A stretch of 64,000 nt of DNA, taken from NCBI GenBank assembly GCA_029204225.1, contig CM055100.1, positions 1,088,587 to 1,152,586 of the forward strand, written 5' to 3'. How positions within the stretch are numbered: position 1 is the stretch's first letter; each line of letters opens with the position of its first letter. Origin of the DNA: Diphasiastrum complanatum (taxonomy: Eukaryota > Streptophyta > Lycopodiopsida > Lycopodiales > Lycopodiaceae). A program made the translations under genes and the position numbers. Positions 12,075 to 24,000 of the stretch are shown piece by piece. Below the pieces are notes generated by a model. That model was not told the DNA's origin and ran no database searches. It was given only the letters and a program-made list of their open reading frames with translations.

Positions 12075-15000
12075 TCATTCTTTCCGATCCTTTTCACTTA
12101 AACCAAATGATTTTTCGTAAATCAACTGAAAAACAACAAAGAGTAATATTGCCAAGTATACAGCCACCCTGTGCCAAGAAACATCGTCTGATGTTATAAC
12201 TTCTACTAGAGTCAATGTTAACAAAACTATCAAAAACCCATAAACAGCAGTTCTACATTTTGATCCTGCTGACTTCTTGGTAAAACTGATGAACAGCTTT
12301 GCCCCAATCTGAAGATCATTTTGCTCTTGGTGAGGCCTGTTCTTCCACGAATTGGCACGCTGATAAAGCCCTTTGAAAAAAAGACCTGCATTTCGAGCCT
12401 TCTCGACGTTGCTTTCAAATTCATCAAATTCACGTTCATCAGATTCAATTTCAGCACGCACGGAAGCCAGTTCCTCCTCAAGAGCTTGTACGTCGGCATC
12501 AACACTTTCTAGAACCTACACACATATTACGTTCTCAGATTCCTGGTTTACATGTTCATGTTGTAGACTGTCGTGCACAATTAGCCAGCAGACTGAAAGC
12601 TGCGCAAAATGGTAGCTGAAAGAACAGCTATACTACAGAATTGAGAGTGCAAAGTTACCTATAATGAAGAATGAAATGCATAACAAGGAGCTAGCAAGCA
12701 GCCAGGGGATGGCAGCTGTGAATATGAGCCTTTTTGCATTCAAGCAAGGCTTAGAACACAAATAGTTTGCAATATAAGTTAGGCATAGCGATAGTTTCTT
12801 TGCAACTGACAAAGAAATCTACCTCTACAGGGCAGCAGCTACCTTGTTTTGCGCTTTCAGGTGGTTGAACTGGATGCTCCTATGAGAAAAGGACTGCGGT
12901 AAATACTTGCTGGAAGCTTTCTAAAGAGAGTACAGTATAAGACTGGCTTCTCAGCCATCTTCTTTGTATATTTTAGCCAACTTTGGTACAATTTCTTCTT
13001 TCAGTGCACATTAATCTATAGATGACAATTTTCAGTGCTTTCTCTTGCTGATATAGGTAGTCCAAACGTAGCACAAGGGAGAATGCCATGTACTTTGTCT
13101 ACACTCGTTTACATTGCCTCTACAGAATTTATTTTGGTGCAAAAGGTACAAAATAGATCCTTCTTCATATTAGACAATAAAGATGTGTTCTCGTGAAGGA
13201 TTTTGGTATATAACATAACCACAAAAGCGTGAGAGGAGTCAAGTGCCTGTGACAAGGGTACTAATAATGGTAAAGTTGTCAATCAGTAATGCAATAGATT
13301 TGGTGTTGTGATAAAGCTAGGCTTTTAGCTTTGATGTAGTGATCTCCTAAACTAAACATAAGTATCTGATACAGTATCAGACCCCACTCAAGGGCACAAA
13401 TGAATGCAAGACGCCAGGATAAGACCAGCATTAGCTGTTGTTATATTACTTTCACCAAGGCAACATTTGATATCATAATGGGAAGTCTAAAAATATCATA
13501 TCTGTCAGAATTGGCAGTCACTGTCACGTGTAAAGATATCATAAGGCTTGGTGGTCCATAGATCAAAGAATGACGATATAAGTAGCGATGCCACTTTTTC
13601 AAGGGGAAGGAACTAATTTCATGGGTTGTACATTTTGTTTCATAAAAACAAAATTTCCTGGATCCATCGGCTATGACAACATGATCTTGGAATAAGAGAG
13701 CTCCAAACCCAATATTGCTAGCATCATCAGTCTCAACAACAAAACGTTTATCGAAGTCAGATGGGCATGAGACTATATATGTGATCAACAATGTCTCGAG
13801 TGTATGAAAGGATGGCATTTTGAGAACCAACAAAGAACAAGGCCTTTCTAAATCAAAGTAGCAAAAGAGGATGCAATTGTGGCTTATTGGAAAATATATT
13901 TTCGCATGTGTGGTTAGCCCTAGGAACATATGCAATTCATGAGCATCAGTTCAGGTAGGTCAACCAAGAATGAATCATATTTTGGATGGATCTAGGTGAA
14001 CAATGCCGCTAGAAACAAGATACTCTAAAAATTCTGTTTCTTGGATAACATATGAACATTCTGAATGTTTAGCAAAGGACTTCTTGTCAGATAGGGATTG
14101 GAAAGTACATTTGAGATGGGCAATATGAGTTGTGAGCAGGGTACTGAAGACAAGAGTATCATGGGAGTATACAATGACATTTTTTCCAAGTCGACATTAT
14201 AAAACATCATTCATAGGTTTTTTGTTTGCTCCAAAAGGTATGACAAGAAACTCATACAGACCTGATGAAGTGAAAAAGGTAATTTTGGACATGTCACTTT
14301 GGATGTTTGTGTATTCGATGATGACAGCTTTCCCCAACGGATCAAATAAGTCATCCATATGGGGTATAGTAGCAATAAATCATCCACATAGAGTACAGGA
14401 TAGCAATTCCACACACAAAGCTAGTTCACATGCTCGTCAACTGCAACAAATAAGCCCAGGAGAGTGCCTAGAAAGAAATCCATGCAATGATTAGTTTCCT
14501 GCAACAAAGGCAGATAGGGGGATTCCTCCAACACATGCTCATCAGTTGCAACAAAGCAGCAATGGAATGAGGAACACATACACCTCGAAGAGAGGCTAAA
14601 AGAATTAATGTAGGACTGGTGGCCTCATGAAAACACATCAAAACTGCATAAAAAACATTTTATAGCGTCCTCATAGATTGTTTGCCTATAGCAAGCTGGC
14701 AATCCCTTTGAGAATAAACGTTGTGTTGCTAATTCCAATTTCACCTCTCCCGAACAAATGAACCAATTTATTTATAGTATAAGATCATACCTGTAAATGG
14801 GCATAACATATAGGTCCATGTGGCCCCTGAAGTCTCCAATTCAGTACTCAATCACATGCAACAGTTGATTACTTGAAATGTGCACTACACATAGTGTATG
14901 AGGGCACCTTGACTAGGCACTCTATGAGGCAATGAATCCACAGTAATATTTCCGCAAATCACGATGAGTGATGAGGAGAGAGGAAGGGAGAAAGTGCGTT

Positions 15001-18000
15001 TTTAGGTTGTGAGGAGTTTTTAGGATTGTGAGAGAGAGTGAGGAAATAAGTGAGGAGATAAATGAGGAGAGGTGGAAAGGAGGTGATCTAGATTTGCATC
15101 GAATCTACCCCTAAAGTTCCCCCAAGACCACTACCCCTACCCATCTAGAAGTCATGGGGGAAACGGCTCAAAACGACTAGGACCAATTCAGATAGCTTGG
15201 AACTAAACAAAAGAAGCCAATTTGAACGGCCGATTCGAATCGGCCAAGAAACATTATTGTATGCCTGATAAACCTACAGTTTCCCCCATGACTTGTACAA
15301 ATAGCTCAGACACATCTACATTGTTAGCATTATGCAAATGAATGGCAATTATGGCGCTCATTGATTGTTTGCAATCTTGAACTAAATAATAACACTTTTC
15401 AAATGGACCGCAAGATTCACTTGAATGCACTACCATGTAGAACTATGTTGCCTAACAATAATAAACCATGCCAACTTGATGGACTATGATGCCACATAAA
15501 GGCATGAACTAGAACAAGGGAACCAAGGAATGCAAATAGATCCCATGTCAAATGAACAGATAATTGCTACGTAGATCCCATGTCAGATGAATAGATCATT
15601 AGTACATAGATCTCAATATGTACCGTGCAAACTAGATGGCCTAGAATGTCAAACAAAGGCATCAAGAAGCACAATATGAGTTGAGGCATGGCCGAATAGC
15701 TCTTTTGGAAAGAATTGGATACCATGTCAACCTGATAGACCAAGAACGTCCAGTAAAGGCATAAACATGACTAGCAGAACTTAGGCATGCATACAAAAAT
15801 CTATTGCATGAATTCCATGCCAATCTGACCGATGATTGCATTTGAATCTAGGAGCATAAAGCACTATACAGTCTACCACACTCCAAGCTAGCTTGATAGA
15901 CCAAGCGTGACATATAAGTGATGTAGAAGAAGTGACATAAGGCATAGAGAACTTCCAATAAAATGGATCCCAATGTATCAAAAGAGACCATGAACACCTT
16001 AAAAAAATTTCCATACTTGTGTCAATCTAGTGAGTGTCCAATGGAAAACCATGCCCTATGCATACATGGACGTTAGACACATTAGTCTCTAATGTGCTTC
16101 TTGTTGGAATATCAATCCACACTCTAGAGAGAACTATCAAACAGGGCGGATAGCTCAGTGGTAGAGCATCACATCCGGTATGAGGGAGGTCTTGGGTTTG
16201 AATCCTAGTCTGTCCATCCATATTATGATTTATGGATTTCTAACATGGTATCAGAGCCAAGTTAGACCTAACAGTTCATGGTGTCAAAGCCATAGTAGGT
16301 GGCCCAAGTTGTGGGGCAGGTGACAGCTAGGACCCCAACCAAGAGTGGCTTGAGGGGGGGTGTTGGAATATCAATCCACACTCTAGAGAGAACTCTAACA
16401 TGGATTTAGAAATAATAAATGATAATGTTAGTTTCCCATAGGTTACTTTGACCCAAAAGGTCGAGACTTGTGTAACCATGGGTTAGGTTTATTATTTAGA
16501 CCATGTTAAGTCAATTTTAGTTAAGTTGGACCCAATTTTGGTCTAGTAATAACTCGTGGGTCCAAGTAAATATGTTAAGGGACCCTATCTTGACTTTTGG
16601 GGGTGCCCTATAATTAGTAGTGGGTTTGGAAGGTTCTAGAACTTAGGGTTTGGAAGAGTCTAGGCCCTTGGAAGGCCTATTTATATGTACTCATTATTCA
16701 TTTGTAATTCATTCCCTTTCAAGCATTGCTACTACTTTCTCTCTCCTTGAGGCCGCCTAACCCTCTTTCTCCTCTTCTTCTTCTTCTTCTTGTTCTTCTT
16801 GTATATGGAGATTGAATGTTAGAAGGATCTTGGCACTTTGATTTCCTACATGTTATCAGAGCCATGGATATTCTATGCTTGATTTAGGGCGCCCTGCCAA
16901 AAGAGATCGTCTTCACTTAGGGATCACAAAAATTCAGCACCTTTGTTGATTTTTTGGACTGAAGATCCGTTCAATTTTGACTCTTTTCTGTTTTGCAGGA
17001 GGGCACCACACATCAAAGGAGATAATGGGATTTTGGGCACCCACAAATCAGTTGGTTGTTTGCTGATTTTTCAGGTTGCAGGAAGGCGCCATCAATTATC
17101 TTCTTTAGGGCTGCTTTTAGGTCGCCCACATCCGTGTAGGTTTATCCTACTTCCGTTGGTCCGCTGCTTTGCAGGAGGGCGCCCATCTACAAGCAATTTT
17201 TATCTTCTGTTTTGGCCAAAAAGTTAACACCCTTGCTGATTTTACAAAGTGAAGATCCGCTTTTTTTTGCTTGTTTCCAGGTGTGGAAGAAGGCGCTAAT
17301 TTTTGTGATGATCCGTGTGTGTATTGTTCACACTTGTTGGCAAGAAAGACGAGTTCCGGAAAAAGCTTTGTTGGAGGCTAACCTAATTCTTTGCTTTTTG
17401 GTTTTTTGAGTTTGTAATGCAATTTCAGGCTAAAATTGTCAGCACACAAGGCTTGTAGGAGGGCAGGTTCCTACATCCATCTAATGTGTGGTTTCGACAC
17501 ATTCCGGTGCTGATTTTTTAGATTTGATACTTGCTGGTTTTTGTGTCTAGGGTTTGAAAAAGTTTCTCTTCTTGGCTGGTCCTTATGGCAAGAGATTTGG
17601 GAGCAATTCGTACTTGTTCGGGCAAAGATATGTTGGATGGCATCAACTATTTTTCATGGAGTTGCAAGCTGAGGTTTGGCATCGACGTGATGATCAAGAT
17701 TTTATCGGTAACAAGATCTATCTTATATCATTTGAGATTTTGCAAGATCTCTAAAAGTGCTTGGGAAACACTTTTAAAGATATACCAAATAAAAGATTCA
17801 TTATCATGCTTTCTCCCCTCTACTTCATCCTCTTTGAAGGTAGAAGAGCAAAGGCATGCAAAGTTTGATCATTGTCTTTCTACAAGTACAAGTTTGCATC
17901 GGAATGTTGGTATGGTAGAGCATCCTTCTTCTCTTGAGCCATTTGTTGCAAATGATGGATGCATTACTAAAGAACTTTGTGAGCAAGCTTCTCAAGTTAA

Positions 18001-21000
18001 TGTTTTGGAAAAGGCTAAAATCAAGCATTATTTGAAGCCATTCTGTACTAATGGAGGAGGGGAAAAAATCATGTCAATTAGTACATTGGTTCAAAGTGGC
18101 AAGCTGCTGGTTTTTTTCTTGAAGATGGTGGACAACATATTCAGCCATGGTTTATTGATCATTTTCAGCCTATGTTACATCGTGAGCATTTTATTATGCA
18201 TCGGAAACGGCCCGTGGAAGGTTTTTGGACAGCAAGGTCCACATTTGGAACACTTTCGACAACAAAGTGTTGGTGATTTTGTGGCTGTCGGACAGCCTGC
18301 TACAGCCTCTTGTTGGCTGTCCGAGTCTTTACAGAATAACAAAGCATCTTTTTACCTTGGAGGAAAAACACATGCCTCACCAAAATCAGTACCTTATGCT
18401 GATTTTCTTGTTTTGATGTTTACTTCTTATGATGACGGTGTTGTCTTACCTAGTGTTGGTGAGCAGAACATTGATAGTAAGATTCAGGAGGATGTGATGG
18501 TAAAAGAGTATCATACTCTTCTTTATGTTTCTTGTGGTAAGAAGACTTATGGAATCATGTGGGAACCATTGATGGATTGCAAATCCATGTTTCGGCTTGT
18601 GCTAGTTTTTTTGTTACTAACTTTGGATGGAGCGTGCTTGTCTTCACTCTTCGACTTGATGCTACCGCACTTCGTATTCTACATCTCTTCTACATTGGGC
18701 ATGATTGGGGCTGAGATTTCAGCTACTTCGACTACTTTCAAGCTGAATTTTTTTTTTTTTTTGGCGGCATTAAGCTTGGACAACAAGCTACATCTTTTCT
18801 TTTTCGGAGTTTTGGGCAACATGCAACACTTTGCATTTTGTTGTAATTTTTCATACTTCATGTCATGTTATGTTTTTACATTATCATTTAAGGAGGGTGT
18901 TAGAAATAATAAATGATAATGTTAGTTTCCCATAGGTTACTTTGACCCAAAAGGTCGAAACTTGTGTAGCCATGGGTTAGGTTTACTATTTAGACCATGT
19001 TAAGTCAGTTTTAGTGAAGTTGGACACAATTTTGGTCTAATAGTAACTCGTGGGTCCAAGTAAAGTCTAATTATGTTAAGGGACCCTATCTTGACTTTTA
19101 GGGGTGCCCTATAATTAGTAGTGGGTTTGGAAGGTTCTAGAACTTAGGGTTTGGAAGAGTCTAGGCCCTTGGAAGGCCTATTTATATGTACTCATTATTC
19201 ATTTGTAATTCATTCCCTTTCAAGCATTGCTACTACTTTCTCTTTCCTTGAGGGCGCCTAACCCTCTCCCTCTTCTTCTTCTTCTTCTTCTTGTATATGG
19301 AGATTGAATGCTAGAAAGAACTTGGCACTTTGATTTCCTAAATATGGATTTCTAACACTTCTGACTCATATGACAAATCACCTTGATATTGTGATTGTTC
19401 CTCTTGTTGACAATGCCAATAAGTGCGATATAGATCGTACCCAAAACTATAAAACAAGGGTAGCCGTCATAACATATTATGTACTAGCAATAAAAGCTCT
19501 AGCAATGGGATCGACAATGATAGAGCAAAGATGAGATAACTAAATTGATGTTGAATATATTTGTAGAAGTGGTAGACCTATACAATGAACATAGAGACCA
19601 TCAATTTACTCGTAAAGCCTCCAAACCCTAAGTAAAGGAGCCAAATCTCAAAGTGTAGCTTGATAAAATAGGGAGGTAGCTAGAGCTAAGAAAAAATCTT
19701 ACTATTATGAACTATCAAATCCACTACAATGTCACAACCAATTCCATTGTCAAAAAATATGTCACCTTTGAAGCAAAAATCTCAAAGTGGATTATCTTGA
19801 GCTAGAGATGTCCAATTGATGAGCTATAAAGTGTAACAAACTTGTGGGACAGCAAAGGATAAACCCACACAAATCAAGAATAGAATTTTTTCTATCATTA
19901 TACGAACTTGCAGAATAGCAAGGAATATCATGATGTATGCAGCACTTGAAAAGAACGTTGTTGTTGCAAAACTAAAGATTCCATGTTTGACTAGAATATT
20001 GACTGGCAATATCTTGATTCAAGAAAGGACAAAATGACTTGCAACGGAACCTTTGACTTGATGATAAGTTTCCAAATGCAGCTCCATTTGAGATGTTTGC
20101 TTCTGTAGATGGGCCTTGGTCCAATGCAAAAATCTGATTACTTTGATACTATGCACAAAAATTCGAATCTCTAGAAAATTTGAATCGACACAAAATTTGA
20201 CCATCAGTTGTTCGAACATTAGTTGTTCAAACATTAGTTGTTCAAATATCAATTATTCGAGTATTGTTCAAACATAAGACAAAGACAAAAGCATATCATA
20301 GTCCTAATCTGTCATGCAGATTGCAACATAAAGAATGATTAGAACAACGCTATATTATCATCTGCAAATGCAGACTGTTTGTTCCACAATGCACACGGCT
20401 GCATGCATGTTTATTATCAAAATGTTTCTAACTGATTTTCTTGAGACTGTCTCAGAGTGATAATGGCGCCTTCTCTGATAGCGCAAACACTCTACAAGAC
20501 AACAACTTACATTATGGTCTATTCTACTATATGCTAATACTTGCAGTCTAACGTATCTTGTAACCGTTCTTGTAATTAAAGTTTTAACTAATGCTAGATT
20601 AGTTTGGAGTCACCACCAACGTCCGTCGAGTATCCTTTGGAAGGTTGACATGGAAGCCTTGAAGTGCGAAATTCACCTTTTCCAACACTCCCTCTTGAAT
20701 TAAGTCATCTTCAACCAATTCCTAGTCTGCTCCTATGCTTTTGAAATTTTGTCTTTTCAAGTGGCTTTGTCCGCATATCTGCTACCACCTCTGCAAACTT
20801 AATGTACTCCACACTTAGCTCACCTTTGGATATCAGATCCCTTATGTAAAAATATTTGATTGATATGTGCTTTTTCTTCGAATGGAAAACTAGATCTTGC
20901 GTCAAACATATTGTACTCTGAGAATCCATTTTCATCACGAAACTTTCATTCTGTTGTGCCCCTCTGGATTCCAACATCATTCTCAGCTAGACAATTTTGT

Positions 21001-24000
21001 TTCCAACCTTAGATGCTACAACACATTCTGCTTCACATGAAGATTGAGCTACTAAGGTTTGCTTTTTGCATGTCCAGGTTACTACAACACCACTTAATAA
21101 TGAGCATTTACCAGTAACTGACTTATTGTTGTCCTTACACCCTACCCAGCTTGCATCATTGTAGGTCTGCAGGATGAAATCAGCTCTATTTGTATAGGTT
21201 AATCCCATGCTCAATATCATCTTCAAGTACTAAAGAATCCTCTTTGCCATTTGCGAATGCTGCATTTTGTTGAAATAAATGCCTATTTTGCCCCTTAAAG
21301 CTTGTATACTTGTAACTTGTAAGTTGTGCATAAGACATGGGGGTAAAACATTTATGTACATAGTACACCCCACTTGTGCTAATTAGGCAAGTAATAACAA
21401 GTAGGTTGAGGACCCATGTGGGTTCTAGAGCTAGAATTAGCAAGACACCACCTCTATACATTACATGCTAAATGTAGCCCAACGTTTGGAGGGGTTTCCA
21501 CGCCCTACTACTCTTTGAATAATCATTCAAGTTGTGTGAGCTTTGAAGTCCTCTCTCTCTCTTGCTTTTGTGTTCTACTCCATAGGTGGTTTTCTCAAGC
21601 TCTCATAGTGTGCTTACTATGCTATTATGATACTCCACAACTAGGCCTTGGAATTTGTTATGGTATCAGAGCAGGTTATGTTGCCTGTGGTGTGGTGAAA
21701 GCTTGGACCTGTTTTGATAAGATTCCTGCCATTCCTGGAGAGCAGCTTACCTTTGAGGAGGGAGCACTTTTTGTAGGGGCATCTGATCTCTGTGCTATCT
21801 GCAAGGTTGGAGTACTGTTGGCAAGGGGAGTACAGGGAGCCAAAACGTTTCTAATTTGGGACAAAAAAATTTGAGTCTTTTTGGACAGCCAGGACTGTAG
21901 GAGGGCGCTTTCTACAGTGGGGACTTCAGTGAAAGTTCTGAGTGAATCTTGGACAAGGGCTAGGACAGCCATACAGGGGGATAGTTTCAAATCTAGAAGC
22001 TAAGGGTTATTGAGCAAGTGGCTGCCTGCATACCCTAGTTGGGTGAAAACCCCAGTTTGCCTTTTGTGTTTTATTTCTATCCAGCTATGTCTAGTCTTGC
22101 AGAGAGCATGCTGAGTGAAGCCAGCCGGCTTGATGGCACTAACTTTAGCATATGGAAATTCAAGATCAAGAACATTCTTGAAGACAAAGAATGTTGGAAG
22201 ATTGTGACAAGTGAGGAGCCTGTTCCAACATTTGAACTTGAACTCAAGGACTATATCAAGAGAGGGGAAAAGGCACACAAAATCATCAACATGTCAGTGA
22301 GGGATAATGAGATTCCTCTGATCAGGTCAGCCAAAGGGCCTATGGATGCATGGCACATTCTTTGTGCATTGTATGAGACAGCAAGTACAACTAGGTTTCT
22401 CTACTTGAAGAACAAGTTGTATACTCTCAGAATGGAGACAGATTGTGGCCAAAGGATTGCAGGAAAATAATCTATACAGGTTGTACACTTCTATCCTTAG
22501 TCAGCATGCTTATACAAATGAACAAAGTCATTGAGGGGGGGTGTTGAAATAAATGCCTATTTTGCCCCTTAAGGCTTGTATACTTGTAACTTGTAAGTTG
22601 TGCATAAGACATGGGGGTAAAACATTTATGTACATAGTACACCCCACTTGTGCTGATTAGGCAAGTAATAACAAGTAGGTTGAGGACCCATGTGGGTTCT
22701 AGAGCTAGAATTAGCAAGACCCCACCTCTATACATTACATGCTAAATGTAGACCAAAGTTTGGAGGGGTTTCCACGCCCTACTACTCTTTAAATAATCAT
22801 TCAAGTTGTGTGAGCTTTGAAGTCCTCTCTCTCTTGCTTTTGTGTTCTACTCCATAGCTGGTTTTTTCAAGCTTTCATAATGTGCTTACTATGTTGTTAT
22901 GATACTCCATAGCTAGGCCTTGGAGTTTGTGACATTCTAGGGTTAGAACATGAATGAATCCCTTCTTTCTGTCCCATATAATTTGCAGCCCCCTTAGGCA
23001 TTTCCTAGCATCCCCTAAATTTGTAATTTCATAATTCTCTAAAATTCAATGCTTTACATCATTTATAATGCTCAAACAGTTTGCTATCATGAGAGAGTCA
23101 TCGACAAAGATTGTCCTGATAAGAAGCTTGCCTTCAATTCGTTTGATGTAAACATTCCAGTCAGGTTGCATTGAAAATAGACCTAAAGATTTGAAGAGTC
23201 CATCGAGCTTTTGATACCAAGCTCGTGTTGCTTGCTTCAATCCGTAAATGCATCTTTTCAGGTGACAAACATGGTTCAAGTTGTTTGGATCCTCGAACCC
23301 CTCAGGCTGCTTCATACATATGTCCTCCTTCAAATCGTCATGAAGGAAGGCTGATTTTACATCGATTTGGTGAATTTCAAGATTGTAACATCTGGAACAT
23401 AGGAAAATAGGCATAAAAAATAATCTATATTATGTTTATGAGCATATGCCTTTGCAAGAAGTCGGGCCTTGTATCTTGCAATACTTCCATTTGATTTGAG
23501 TTTCTTCTTGTAAACCCATCTACAATCTATCTTCTTTCTATTTTCAAGTACTGGCACTAAAGTTCACACCCCAATCTGCGCAATCAAATGCTAGTTCGAT
23601 GCTCCTAGGCCGGTGATTGAGTTTCTTCATCTTTCTATTGTTCATGCTCTCCTTCCATATCTGGAGGTTCTTCTTGCCTTTCCTCCAAATTATAGATTTC
23701 ATATTGAACTCCCTCTTCAGCTGGATACAATGCTAAGTTAAAAAATTTCTATCCATTAGAATCATTAGCTCCAAGATACAGACTTCATCAAATTTTACAT
23801 CTCTGCTTGTGAGAATTTTTCTGTTGTTAGGATCACAGATCCTATAGCCAGGTGAATCACTAGAATATCCAATTAAGATGGTTTGAACCGATTTATCATC
23901 CAACTTCTTTCTCTTTGACTTGGGTATCTGCATATAAGCATGCACGCCAAAAAACTCTTATGTGCGAGAGATTGGGCTTCTACCACGTCCATGTCTCAAA

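Larger units (their letters stand above)
16405..19343 (+). mobile_element. Non-autonomous gag-only LTR retrotransposon nested in the TRIM
   Basis: LTRs of equal length, 16405-16850 and 18898-19343 (446 bp each), flank a 2.0-kb interior. A primer site variant, TGTTATCAGAGCC, follows the 5' LTR (16851-16863), and a purine tract AAGGAGGG precedes the 3' LTR. The target duplication ATGGA (16400-16404, 19344-19348) lies within the TRIM 3' LTR. There is no protease, integrase or reverse transcriptase, so it depends on proteins from a related element. Both LTRs carry a TATTTATAT promoter-like word and a (CTT)n run. Confidence 0.88.
16102..19357 (+). mobile_element. TRIM retrotransposon (about 312 bp), split by a nested element
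   Basis: A perfect target duplication, CTTCT, flanks the unit (16097-16101 and 19358-19362). The 5' LTR is 16102-16245 (TGTTGGAATATC...TTCTAACA, 144 bp), followed at once by a primer site TGGTATCAGAGCC (16246-16258), a non-coding interior of about 100 bp, a purine tract (16352-16360) and a 3' LTR starting TGTTGGAATATC at 16361. The 3' LTR is interrupted at 16404 by another element and resumes at 19349, ending TTCTAACA. With the insert and one 5-bp copy removed, the element is about 312 bp, the size of a terminal-repeat retrotransposon in miniature. The two LTRs differ: the 5' copy has about 91 extra bp containing a tRNA-like sequence. Confidence 0.85.
21268..22932 (+). mobile_element. Gag-only LTR retrotransposon nested in the copia element
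   Basis: LTRs at 21268-21660 and 22542-22932 (393 and 391 bp, TGTTGAAATAAATG start) are close to identical. TGGTATCAGAGC follows the 5' LTR (21661-21672) and a GAGGGGGGG tract (22533-22541) precedes the 3' LTR. The LTR ends are TTA/TGA, not CA. Flanking words CATTT (21263-21267) and CATTC (22933-22937) may be the target duplication. It runs opposite to its host copia element and carries only a gag N-terminal domain, so it is non-autonomous. It may share a mobilising partner with the nested element at 16405. Confidence 0.85.

Noticed and set aside
16144-16216. Functional tRNA gene for Arg or Pro
   Set aside because: The anticodon stem has a mismatch, the loop lacks a consistent U33, and the sequence lies inside a TRIM LTR; kept as tRNA-like only.
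21416-21874. 152-codon plus-strand frame
   Set aside because: Runs through the 5' LTR and primer site of the nested gag-only element; no motif.
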